A DNA stretch of 64,000 bases from Thermosediminibacteraceae bacterium. GTDB lineage: Bacteria > Bacillota > Thermosediminibacteria > Thermosediminibacterales > Thermosediminibacteraceae. The DNA is taken from positions 1-64,000 of the forward strand of contig JAKKUQ010000001.1 in assembly GCA_021890755.1 (NCBI GenBank), in the 5' to 3' direction. The notes under the pieces are model-generated. The model ran no database searches and was not told the DNA's origin. It worked only from the letters and a program-made list of their open reading frames with translations. The translations under genes were made by a program, and so were the position numbers. The stretch's first letter is position 1, and the number at the start of each line of letters is the position of its first letter. Shown here piece after piece: positions 1 to 7,873 of this stretch.

Positions 1-31
1 GTCCTGAGCCAGGATCAAACTCTCAGGTTAA
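1..31 (-). rRNA. rrs: 16S ribosomal RNA, 5' end only
   Basis: The reverse complement of positions 1-24 is the conserved start of bacterial 16S rRNA (GAGAGTTTGATCCTGGCTCA and following GGAC). The gene runs leftward out of the window, so only its first ~30 bases are here. The exact mature 5' end is not visible; it is placed a few bases upstream of GAGAG by analogy with Bacillus. Confidence 0.95.
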
Positions 32-146
32 ATATCCATAATAAGCCTTACGGCTTGCCTTTTCTTAATTACACACCTTTTTCGTTGAAACTCGCAGGCG
101 TGACACTGTTCAGTTTTCAAGGATCAAAACTTATCAGCGGAATTTT
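32..146 (-). other. rRNA operon leader (external transcribed spacer)
   Basis: Transcribed leader between the rrn P2 promoter and 16S. On the minus strand it carries CCTTGAAAACTGAACA (around 106-121), a box often seen in Firmicute pre-rRNA leaders, and a small hairpin AAGCCGTAAGGCTT (42-55). These are probably antitermination and processing signals; that role is inference from similar leaders. Confidence 0.6.
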
Positions 147-175
147 ATTGTAACATTTTTATTCATTCTTGTCAA
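147..175 (-). promoter_or_regulatory. rrn promoter P2
   Basis: Minus strand TTGACA (170-175), 17-base spacer, TACAAT (147-152): a near-consensus sigma-A promoter about 120 bases upstream of 16S. It is the downstream member of a tandem pair, the usual arrangement for Firmicute rRNA operons. Confidence 0.8.
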
Positions 176-200
176 CCGTTTTTTCGGCTGACAATTTGTT

Positions 201-230
201 ATTATAAACTATTCATTTACCTTTTGTCAA
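201..230 (-). promoter_or_regulatory. rrn promoter P1
   Basis: Minus strand TTGACA (225-230), 18-base spacer, TATAAT (201-206). The bases upstream (231-260) are A/T-rich, like an UP element. Positions 231-400, between this promoter and yunB, are very A/T-rich and show no gene, and no clear terminator for yunB. Confidence 0.8.
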
Positions 231-400
231 CACCTAATATTTTAATTATAAATTTACTTTTACTCGCAGTAAGCCATCAGCGTTTTATACTATACCATAA
301 GCAAACACTTACATCAATTTTTGAAGACATAAATTATCACTGTTTTTATGCAAATAAATTTTATATAGCTCTAGAATTCTTCATTTTTCGCCAAATTATC

Positions 401-1054
401 TCATTGTTTAAAGTCTAATATGGTCTCCGGTACATTTCCTACAATTATTGTTTCCGCTATAGGGACACGTGTCTTGATTTCTACATTAGAGCTTAAAAGC
501 GGCTGAACTATCTTTACCTGAGCTGTTATATCCAGCAATATTTTATGCCTCGTCTGGTTTATGCCAGCTTCTTCGAAAGCTTCAGAAGTATCAACTTGAG
601 CTGCCCCAACTGGATAAAGAGACACACTTATAGCAGGTCCCATATTTGATAATATTTTGCTTCCAGTAGCCAATCCAAGTGGTATTCTTATTTTATCTAT
701 ACTTATTTCTTTTAACGTCCTCAACACCTCGAGTGACGTTTCAGTTTCTATACGGTTTATTTCGATAGTGTTTATTTGAATTAAAGTAATTTGTCCGTTT
801 ACATCTTTATGGATTGTAATAAGATCCTTGTACTGGACATTTTTTGTTATCTTCTCTTTAACCGCCCGGTTTATGGCTTCTGTTGCTATGATTCTGGCAC
901 GGGCCTCAGCAATAGCCAAAATACTTGGTGCTATTTGCCTTTCTATAAAGATAAACATAAGAAAAGCTATTATTACAATTGAAATTAAAAGGGTGTATAT
1001 ATTTATGATTTTATATACGAAGATTCGCCTGTGCCTCATAAACCGAAAAAACAT
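401..1054 (-). CDS. yunB: Sporulation protein YunB
   Basis: 217 residues. One N-terminal membrane segment (about residues 18-37) is followed by an extracytoplasmic domain with the YunB features: a run of small and acidic residues around AEARARIIATEAIN, then a C-terminal half with GLATGSKILSNMGP and SNVEIKTRVPIAETIIVG. YunB is a mother-cell sporulation protein in Bacillus of poorly known biochemical role. The ATG at 1054 is preceded by AGGAGG with an 8-base gap, and that site lies in the 3' arm of the tyrS terminator, so translation may be limited when the hairpin forms. It sits between tyrS and an rRNA operon. No dedicated promoter was recognised, so it may depend on readthrough or an undetected sporulation promoter. 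Confidence 0.85.
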   Translation of the reverse strand: MFFRFMRHRRIFVYKIINIYTLLISIVIIAFLMFIFIERQIAPSILAIAEARARIIATEAINRAVKEKITKNVQYKDLITIHKDVNGQITLIQINTIEINRIETETSLEVLRTLKEISIDKIRIPLGLATGSKILSNMGPAISVSLYPVGAAQVDTSEAFEEAGINQTRHKILLDITAQVKIVQPLLSSNVEIKTRVPIAETIIVGNVPETILDFKQ

Positions 1055-1087
1055 AAAAAACCCCTCCTACATAAAATATGCAGGAGG
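1055..1087 (-). terminator. Intrinsic terminator after tyrS, overlapping the yunB RBS
   Basis: Minus strand CCTCCTGCATA / TATGTAGGAGG (11 pairs including one G-U, loop TTT) followed by GG and six T. The T run ends at the yunB ATG, and AGGAGG in the 3' arm is the yunB ribosome-binding site. Confidence 0.8.
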
Positions 1088-1090
1088 ATC

Positions 1091-2314
1091 TTAATTCGTT
1101 ACAATCTGGTTTTTAGAATTAACTATCTTTATAAACTTTCTTTTTCCCACCTGAAGGACAACGGGAGAAGATACCTCAATATCTACGGCATCTAATATTT
1201 TTTCCCCGTTTATTTTAACCGCACCCTGCTTTATCATCCTCAAAGCCTCGCTATTAGAAGAACAAAACCCTACTTGTGTAATCAACTTAGGCAACCATAT
1301 TTTATCGCTATTTACCTCAAACACCGGAATTTCCTCGGGTAAATCTCTTTTTTGAAATATTTTCACGAAGTTCTCCTCGGCTCTCAGTGCCTCTTCATAG
1401 CCGTGGTAAAACTTCACGATTTCACGAGCAAGTCTCATCTTCAAATCCCTAGGGTTTACTTTTCCTTCTTTTATATCCTCTATTATTTTTTCTATCTCTT
1501 CAGGTTCTACGTCAGTTGCAAGCCTATAGTAGTCTATCATAACTTCATCCGGAATGGACATGACCTTTCCATACATCTCGTCAGGAGGGTCATTTACACC
1601 TATGTAATTTCCGAGACTTTTGCTCATCTTTCGCTTGCCGTCAATACCAACGAGGATGGGCATGAGTACCGCAACTTGTGGTTCCTGACCGTATTCTTTT
1701 TGTAAAACCCTTCCCATCAAAATATTAAATTTTTGCTCAGTTGCCCCTAATTCCACATCGGCTTTTAAAGCAACCGAATCATAACCCTGGATCAAAGGAT
1801 AGAAAAATTCGTGAATGGATATTGGTCTACCTTCCTCAAACCTTTTACCGAAATCTTCTCTTTCGAGCATGCGAGCTACAGTATACTTAGAGGCTAACTT
1901 TATTACTTCTTCAAAAGTCATACGACTTAACCATTCACTATTGAATACTATTTTGGTCTTATCGGGGTCTAAGATCTTAAATACCTGTTCTTTATACGTC
2001 TTTGCGTTTTCAATAATTTCTTCCCTAGAGAGCTGTTTTCTTGTTTCTGATTTCCCTGTAGGGTCCCCTATCATTCCAGTGAAATCACCTATTATCAATA
2101 TCACCTCGTGCCCGAGGTCTTGAAATTGCCTCATCTTCTTCAACACAACTGCATGTCCTAAATGAACATCTGGTGCTGTGGGGTCAATCCCCAGTTTTAC
2201 TTTTAAAGGTCTTTTCTTTTCATAAGATTTTTTTAACTTGTTTAGCAGTTCTTCCTCAGAAATAATTTCTACCACATTCTGTTTTAAGATTTCAAATTGC
2301 TCTTCAGGCCTCAA
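1091..2314 (-). CDS. tyrS: Tyrosine--tRNA ligase
   Basis: 407 residues, a class Ic aminoacyl-tRNA synthetase that charges tRNA-Tyr in the cytoplasm. The HIGH-type motif is HLGH (51-54) and the second signature is KMSKS (229-233). A C-terminal S4-like RNA-binding domain starts near residue 340. The sequence resembles the TyrZ-type subgroup more than Bacillus TyrS; this is judged by eye. The start is TTG at 2314, with GAGGG six bases upstream. Unlike many Firmicute tyrS genes it has no room for a T-box: the promoter lies only about 40 bases upstream. It is divergent from the penicillin-binding protein gene. Confidence 0.95.
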   Translation of the reverse strand: MRPEEQFEILKQNVVEIISEEELLNKLKKSYEKKRPLKVKLGIDPTAPDVHLGHAVVLKKMRQFQDLGHEVILIIGDFTGMIGDPTGKSETRKQLSREEIIENAKTYKEQVFKILDPDKTKIVFNSEWLSRMTFEEVIKLASKYTVARMLEREDFGKRFEEGRPISIHEFFYPLIQGYDSVALKADVELGATEQKFNILMGRVLQKEYGQEPQVAVLMPILVGIDGKRKMSKSLGNYIGVNDPPDEMYGKVMSIPDEVMIDYYRLATDVEPEEIEKIIEDIKEGKVNPRDLKMRLAREIVKFYHGYEEALRAEENFVKIFQKRDLPEEIPVFEVNSDKIWLPKLITQVGFCSSNSEALRMIKQGAVKINGEKILDAVDIEVSSPVVLQVGKRKFIKIVNSKNQIVTN

Positions 2315-2352
2315 CTTTATCCCTCTTTCGTTCTTGATTTTTTGTTTCCATA

Positions 2353-2381
2353 ATTATAGCACAGGACTGCTCTTAGTTCAA
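2353..2381 (-). promoter_or_regulatory. tyrS promoter
   Basis: Minus strand TTGAAC (2376-2381), exact 17-base spacer, TATAAT (2353-2358). It leaves a leader of only about 30-35 bases before the tyrS TTG start. Confidence 0.7.
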
Positions 2382-2410
2382 ACAATGCCTTTCCCTCAGG
2401 ATTTATATTG

Positions 2411-2419
2411 TGGTATAAT
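2411..2419 (+). promoter_or_regulatory. Promoter of the class A PBP gene (extended -10)
   Basis: TGGTATAAT is a TGn-extended -10 element on the plus strand. The -35 region at 2391-2396 (TTCCCT) is poor, which fits an extended -10 promoter. It lies back to back with the tyrS promoter. Confidence 0.5.
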
Positions 2420-2470
2420 AATCTCAACATGGAGGTTCGAGATAAATATAGAGAACCGAGGAGGTAAACT

Positions 2471-5005
2471 ATGAGCAATTCTAAAAAAAGAAAACTCACT
2501 CTCGCAAGGAGTTTTGCGTTTTTTTTACTTTTTACCTTGCTTTTATCTTCAGGTGTAGCTTTAGGATTATTTGTATACTACGTAAAGGATACTCCTCCTT
2601 TTGATCCACAAAAATTAAAGCCCAGTGAGACTTCTATTGTATATGATGCTAAAGGTAATGTAATTGCAGAACTTCACGGAGGTCAAAACAGAATTCCGGT
2701 TGCCTTGGAAGAAATCCCAGAACACCTTAAACAAGCTTTTATTGCAATCGAAGACCAGTATTTTTACAAACATAAAGGTATCAATTTACGTTCTCTCATA
2801 GGAGCTTTGTGGACTGACCTTATCTCTAGAGAGTACCGAAGAGGAGCTAGCACTATAACCCAACAGCTAGTTAAGAACGCCTTCCTCACCCATGAAAAAA
2901 CACTGAAACGCAAAGCACAGGAGGCCTGGCTGGCAATTCAGATAGAGCGGCATTATACAAAAGACCAGATCTTGGAATTCTACCTTAACCAAATATACTT
3001 TGGACATTCCGCCTACGGTGTGGAAGCTGCCGCTCAAACCTATTTCGGTAAAAGCGTAAAAGACCTTTCCCTTGCGGAAAGTGCTATGCTCGCAGGTATA
3101 ACAAAGGGACCTTCAATTTACTCGCCATATATTAACTTTGAAAAAGCTAAAGAGAGACAAGCCGTAGTTTTAAATGAAATGGTCGAGATGGGATTTATCA
3201 CAAAAGAAGAGGCGGAAAAAGCAAAAAAGGAAGAGATAAAGCTTATTGGGCTTGAAAACGCAAAAGCTGATTATAAAGCACCCTATTTTACAGATTTCGT
3301 AGTAACACAGCTTGCGGAGGAGTTTCAAAGAGAACTTGGACTTACGGAAGCTGAAGCTTATGAAAAAATATATAACGGCGGATTAAAGATATACACTACT
3401 GTCGATCTAGAAATCCAAGAAGCAGCAGAAAAAGCCTTGGCTAATCCAAAAAATTATCCCTACACAAAAAATGATAAAAACGGCATTCCCCAGCCTCAGG
3501 CTGCTGCCGTAGTAATTGACCCTCACACGGGCCATATAAAAGCTCTAGTAGGAGGTCGTGAACATTATAAAAGGCTCGGTTTGAACAGAGCTTCACAATC
3601 CTTTAGACAGCCGGGATCTGCTTTTAAACCGATAGTTGTTTACACAGCTGCTATAGATACGGGATACACAGCTGCCACTGTGGTAGATGACTCACCGGTT
3701 ACTTATGGTTCTTGGTCACCTCAAAACTATACTCGCGATTTTAAAGGTCTTACAACCATAAGAAAAGCTATTGCAGATTCTGTTAACGTAGTAGCAGTGA
3801 AGGTCCTGGAAAACATAGGTGTAGATCGGGGAATTGAATACGCGCAGAAATTAGGGATAAAAAATCTAGTATTGGAGGGCCGCAAAAATGACAGACAGCT
3901 TTCTATAGCATTGGGTGGCTTGACTAAGGGGGTTTCTCCTCTCGAACTTGCGGCAGCTTATGGTACGTTAGCCAATCAAGGCATCTACGTAGAGCCCGTT
4001 GCCATATTAAAAGTCGTCGATAAAAACGGCAGAACTCTTTTGGAACATAACTCCAATAGGTGGACTGCCGTAAGTCCTCAAGTAGCTTTCATAATGACGG
4101 ATATGATGCGAAGCGTAATCACCGAAGGAACAGCAAAGCGGCTTGCTGATTTACCGTTCCCGGTAGCTGGTAAGACCGGAACCACTTCGGATAATAAAGA
4201 CGTATGGTTTGTGGGATATACTCCACATCTTGTCGCGGCTGTATGGATGGGTCATGACGAACCTACACCTATGAAAGGAGTAGCTGGCGGCTATCAGCCA
4301 GCTTTGATCTGGAAACAAATTATGATTGCTGCTCACAAAAACTTACCTCGAACTGACTTCCCAAAACCCCCAGGTATAGTTGGCCCTATTGCAGTTTGCC
4401 AAGATTCGGGTAAGATTCCAACAGAGCTGTGTAACAAAGACCCAAGAGGTTCAAGGGTAAGGTGGGAATACTTTATTAAAGGAACCGAGCCTACGGAATT
4501 CTGCGATGTTCATGTAGAAAAATTAATTGATATTTCTACAGGACTGCTGGCAACTCCGTACTGTCCGCCTGATCTGGCACAACCTAAAGTTTTCTTAAAT
4601 AGACCTCCTTATAAAGCGTCTCCCAGCGGCAAGATACCGCTAGACGCAAAATACCAACCACCAACAGAATATTGTAATTTACACAGCGAAGGGTTACCTA
4701 ATGGAGGCAATTTACAAGAAGAAGTGTTACTGCCAATAGATCCTAGTAACCAAAACGGCAATTCAAACAATCAAGGGAACAATAATAATGAAAACCAAAA
4801 TAAAAATAACGGTACTCACATGAATAATCAGAAGCCTTCCCAAAATCAGAATCAACCTCAAAATCAAGGGGATTTACAGGAGATTGAGCAAAGACAGGAT
4901 AATGACCAAGTCAATACTAACAACAATAATAAAAGTGAAAAGTTGAAAAGTTTAAACGACTTTAATCAATTAATCAAAAAGGTAATAAAAATGGGGAGCA
5001 GATAG
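2471..5005 (+). CDS. Class A penicillin-binding protein (PBP1A type)
   Basis: 844 residues; bifunctional peptidoglycan glycosyltransferase and transpeptidase anchored in the cytoplasmic membrane. A short basic N-terminus and one membrane segment (about 16-37) precede a GT51 domain with the catalytic Glu in AIEDQYFYKHKG (E94) and GASTITQQLVKN (125-136). The transpeptidase has SAFK (S383, K386), SVN (437-439) and KTG (568-570). A proline/cysteine-containing linker is followed by an Asn/Gln-rich low-complexity tail (about 760-820) and a short basic end. The start has a strong GAGGAGGT site five bases upstream. Monocistronic; its stop codon lies in the loop of the downstream terminator. Confidence 0.95.
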   Translation: MSNSKKRKLTLARSFAFFLLFTLLLSSGVALGLFVYYVKDTPPFDPQKLKPSETSIVYDAKGNVIAELHGGQNRIPVALEEIPEHLKQAFIAIEDQYFYKHKGINLRSLIGALWTDLISREYRRGASTITQQLVKNAFLTHEKTLKRKAQEAWLAIQIERHYTKDQILEFYLNQIYFGHSAYGVEAAAQTYFGKSVKDLSLAESAMLAGITKGPSIYSPYINFEKAKERQAVVLNEMVEMGFITKEEAEKAKKEEIKLIGLENAKADYKAPYFTDFVVTQLAEEFQRELGLTEAEAYEKIYNGGLKIYTTVDLEIQEAAEKALANPKNYPYTKNDKNGIPQPQAAAVVIDPHTGHIKALVGGREHYKRLGLNRASQSFRQPGSAFKPIVVYTAAIDTGYTAATVVDDSPVTYGSWSPQNYTRDFKGLTTIRKAIADSVNVVAVKVLENIGVDRGIEYAQKLGIKNLVLEGRKNDRQLSIALGGLTKGVSPLELAAAYGTLANQGIYVEPVAILKVVDKNGRTLLEHNSNRWTAVSPQVAFIMTDMMRSVITEGTAKRLADLPFPVAGKTGTTSDNKDVWFVGYTPHLVAAVWMGHDEPTPMKGVAGGYQPALIWKQIMIAAHKNLPRTDFPKPPGIVGPIAVCQDSGKIPTELCNKDPRGSRVRWEYFIKGTEPTEFCDVHVEKLIDISTGLLATPYCPPDLAQPKVFLNRPPYKASPSGKIPLDAKYQPPTEYCNLHSEGLPNGGNLQEEVLLPIDPSNQNGNSNNQGNNNNENQNKNNGTHMNNQKPSQNQNQPQNQGDLQEIEQRQDNDQVNTNNNNKSEKLKSLNDFNQLIKKVIKMGSR

Positions 5006-5016
5006 CTCCCCTTTTT
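4993..5016. terminator. Bidirectional terminator between convergent genes
   Basis: GGGGAGC / GCTCCCC (7 pairs, loop AGATA) is followed by TTTTT on the plus strand and ATTTTT on the minus strand. It can end both the PBP transcript and the pheST-mutS2-DUF523 operon. The PBP stop codon TAG overlaps the loop. Confidence 0.8.
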
Positions 5017-5034
5017 CATGGTGAAGCAACGCCA

Positions 5035-5493
5035 CTAACAAAATTCATTTAAATATTCGTCGGAATCGATCACTTTTATACCGTGCGATTTTAAGTAAGC
5101 AGCTGTTACTCCCATTCCTTTTTTTAAAGCTCCGCAAAATCTTCCATCGTATATATATTTACACCCACAAGAAGGGCTTTTTGATTTTAAGATCGCGGTA
5201 TCGGCACCTATGAGAGTAGCAAGTTTTAGTGCTTCTCTTGCCCCTTTTAAAAAATTTTCCGTAACATCTTTTCCATCACGGGTAAGTACCTTTGCCTTTC
5301 CCTCAATCACTTCATGGCCACCCTCGCCAATTATTTCTGATGGCATTCTAGGCGTTGGTAGTCCCCCAGCTTGTTCGGGGCAGAAAGGAATAGCTTTTCC
5401 TCTTTTCACCAAATCCTCAAAAACCACATGAAAACTATTTTTACCGTCGTATCTAGTATTGAAGCCCACAAGGCACGCGCTTATTATCATCAT
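5035..5493 (-). CDS. DUF523 family protein
   Basis: 152 residues, a whole single-domain DUF523 protein. Conserved cysteine and glycine motifs are visible: SACLVGFNTRYDG near the N-terminus, PFCPEQAGGLPTPR (about 36-49), and KSKSPSCGCKYIYDG (about 104-118). The cysteine pattern hints at metal or Fe-S binding, but no activity is established from this sequence. It is the last gene of the pheST operon and overlaps the mutS2 stop by four bases, so translation is probably coupled. Confidence 0.85.
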   Translation of the reverse strand: MMIISACLVGFNTRYDGKNSFHVVFEDLVKRGKAIPFCPEQAGGLPTPRMPSEIIGEGGHEVIEGKAKVLTRDGKDVTENFLKGAREALKLATLIGADTAILKSKSPSCGCKYIYDGRFCGALKKGMGVTAAYLKSHGIKVIDSDEYLNEFC

Positions 5494-7862
5494 CTAAATT
5501 CCACCACCGTGACTCCCAGCCCTCCTTCATTCAAATTGCCGGGTCTAAAGGATTTTATATCTTTGCGCGTTTTCAACATATCTTGGATGCCTTTGCGAAG
5601 CACTCCTGTTCCCTTACCGTGTATTATTACCACACTGGTCAAACCTGCAATGCTTGCATCATCTAAATACTTTTCGACTTTCAATAGAGCTTCATCCAGT
5701 GTGAGACCTCTAACATCTATTTCTCTTGAGATTTCCTTAGTCTTTTCCATCGTCAATAACGAATACGTGACCTTACTTCCATCTTTTTTTTCATCTTCTT
5801 CTATTTTTACAAGACTTTCTACCGGTAAATTAATCTTAATAACGCCTACTTGAACCTGAGCAGTTTTTCCTCTTTCGTCCAGTGCCACTATATACCCTTC
5901 CTGATTTAAACTTTCCACCATTACTCTATCGCCAGGGTTCAAGGGACCAACAACTATTTTTCTCCTTGCACTTTTTATCAATGAATCTTCTTTTGGAGTG
6001 TAATCCTCCTCAGCTTTTTTTAACCGTTTCCTTACTTCCTCTGCTATTCTATCTCTTATTTGCTTTGAATCCTGAGCTTCTAATTCCTTTAACTTTTCAA
6101 AGATTGTTTCTGCTTCTTTGTGTACCTTTTCAATTATATCCTTAGCCTTTTCTCGTGCTCTTTCTATTATCATTGCTTCATTTCGTATTAACTTTTCTCT
6201 TTCTTCCTCCAGTTCTTTTACCTTCGCTTCAAGCTTCCTTTTTAATTCCTCAACTTCCTCTCTTTCCTGTTCTATCCTTTTCTTCTCCAGTTCAATATCT
6301 TGTAGCAAATCTTCCATCTGTATGTTTTCTATGTTCAAAAAGCTCCGGGCATGGTCAATTATTTCTTTTTTCAAACCCAGCTTTTTTGCAATTTCGATAG
6401 CATTGCTCTTTCCTGGAATACCTATGGATAATTTATACGTCGGACTTAGAGTTTCTACATCGAATTCTACGCTTGCATTTTCCATTCCATCTCTTGCATG
6501 AGCAAAAGCTTTGAGCTCGCTGTAATGAGTTGTTGCTACTACCCGGGCTCTCCTTTCATAAAAGTAATCCAGGATAGCCATAGCAAGGGCAGCACCCTCT
6601 GTGGGGTCTGTACCTGCCCCAAGTTCATCCAGCAAGACCAGGCTCTTCGGGCCTGCTTTATCGACAATTTCTTTTATATTTTTCATATGGGAAGAGAAAG
6701 TACTCAGTGACTGCTCTATGCTCTGTTCATCTCCTATATCGGCAAATACCTCGTTGAAAACAGAAAGCTCTGTCCCTTCCCCGGCAGGTAGATGCAGACC
6801 GGCTTGCGCCATTAAAGCAAACAATCCTACCGTCTTTAGGGAAACGGTTTTCCCTCCTGTATTAGGACCTGTTATCACCAAAATTGTGAACTCATCGCCT
6901 ACATAAATATCAATGGGAACTACTTCACCCTTCAACAAAGGATGCCTACCCTTTTTTATATTAATATACCCTCTAGAATTAAATTCTGGTTCAATTCCCT
7001 TTATATCAATGCTGTATTTTGCCTTGGCTAGTATAAAATCCAGACGAACAAGAGCTTCAAAGGTATCTTCCAAGTATTCCTTATTTTCTGCTATTTTCGC
7101 GGAAAGTTCCTTTAGAATTCGTTCTATCTCCTTTTGTTCCTCAATCTCAAGCCTTCTTATCTCATTATTGAGTTGAAGCACGGGCATGGGTTCCAGATAA
7201 ATGGTTACCCCACTTGCCGATTGATCGTGTACTACTCCTGGAATGCTTGACCTAAACTCTTGCTTTACTGGAATTACGTATCTACCGTTTCGAATTGTTA
7301 TTATAGGTTCTTGGAGAAATTTCTGATATTGGGGCGAACTCACATAAAATTCCAGCTTTTCTTTCACCCTCTGTAATAGTATCTTTTTTTCCTTCCTTAT
7401 GCTTAACAATCGAGGACTTGCGTCATCGGATATTTCGTCTTCGCTTACAATTATCTTTTTGATCTTTTCCTCAAGGGATGAGAATATGTGCATTTTCTCT
7501 ATAATGCCGCTTATTATCTTGCAATCTATTAACCCCTTTTCAAGCCAGGTGGTTTTTACAATGCGGGAAGTCTCCATTATCGATGCTATAGAAAGCAGCT
7601 CTCCCGTTGCGAGTACTCCTCCCATTGAGGCTCTTTTTAAAGACCTTCGGATATCGGGCAATTCGTTTATATTTAAATTTATTCCCGCCTTCAAAATTGT
7701 TACGCCCTCGGTGGTCTCCCGCTGCATATCTTTTATCATTTGCTCATCGGTAACAGGTTTCAAATTCGTCAGCAGACCTTTAGCTATGTCAGATACCGCA
7801 TATTCGCTTAACTTTAGTTTTATTTTATCAAACTCCAGTACTTTCTGGACACGTTCATCCAT
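5490..7862 (-). CDS. mutS2: Endonuclease MutS2
   Basis: 790 residues, the full MutS2 length. A MutS-like core carries Walker A TGPNTGGKT (331-339) and Walker B LVLLDELGAGTDPTEG (about 408-423). A charged coiled coil (about 510-620) and a C-terminal Smr nuclease domain follow, with the DVRG motif and IIHGKGTGVLRKG near the end. Family members suppress homologous recombination or act in ribosome collision rescue (RqcU in Bacillus); they do not perform classical mismatch repair. It lies 11 bases downstream of polX and overlaps DUF523. The polX-mutS2 pairing is common in Firmicutes. Confidence 0.95.
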   Translation of the reverse strand: MDERVQKVLEFDKIKLKLSEYAVSDIAKGLLTNLKPVTDEQMIKDMQRETTEGVTILKAGINLNINELPDIRRSLKRASMGGVLATGELLSIASIMETSRIVKTTWLEKGLIDCKIISGIIEKMHIFSSLEEKIKKIIVSEDEISDDASPRLLSIRKEKKILLQRVKEKLEFYVSSPQYQKFLQEPIITIRNGRYVIPVKQEFRSSIPGVVHDQSASGVTIYLEPMPVLQLNNEIRRLEIEEQKEIERILKELSAKIAENKEYLEDTFEALVRLDFILAKAKYSIDIKGIEPEFNSRGYINIKKGRHPLLKGEVVPIDIYVGDEFTILVITGPNTGGKTVSLKTVGLFALMAQAGLHLPAGEGTELSVFNEVFADIGDEQSIEQSLSTFSSHMKNIKEIVDKAGPKSLVLLDELGAGTDPTEGAALAMAILDYFYERRARVVATTHYSELKAFAHARDGMENASVEFDVETLSPTYKLSIGIPGKSNAIEIAKKLGLKKEIIDHARSFLNIENIQMEDLLQDIELEKKRIEQEREEVEELKRKLEAKVKELEEEREKLIRNEAMIIERAREKAKDIIEKVHKEAETIFEKLKELEAQDSKQIRDRIAEEVRKRLKKAEEDYTPKEDSLIKSARRKIVVGPLNPGDRVMVESLNQEGYIVALDERGKTAQVQVGVIKINLPVESLVKIEEDEKKDGSKVTYSLLTMEKTKEISREIDVRGLTLDEALLKVEKYLDDASIAGLTSVVIIHGKGTGVLRKGIQDMLKTRKDIKSFRPGNLNEGGLGVTVVEFR

Positions 7863-7873
7863 AAGATCACCCT

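Noticed and set aside
224-418. 64-codon plus-strand frame between the rrn promoters and yunB
   Set aside because: Overlaps the rrn P1 promoter and the yunB end, no ribosome-binding site, composition of A/T-rich noncoding DNA.
2315-2352. T-box riboswitch for tyrS
   Set aside because: The promoter is only about 40 bases upstream, leaving no room for one.
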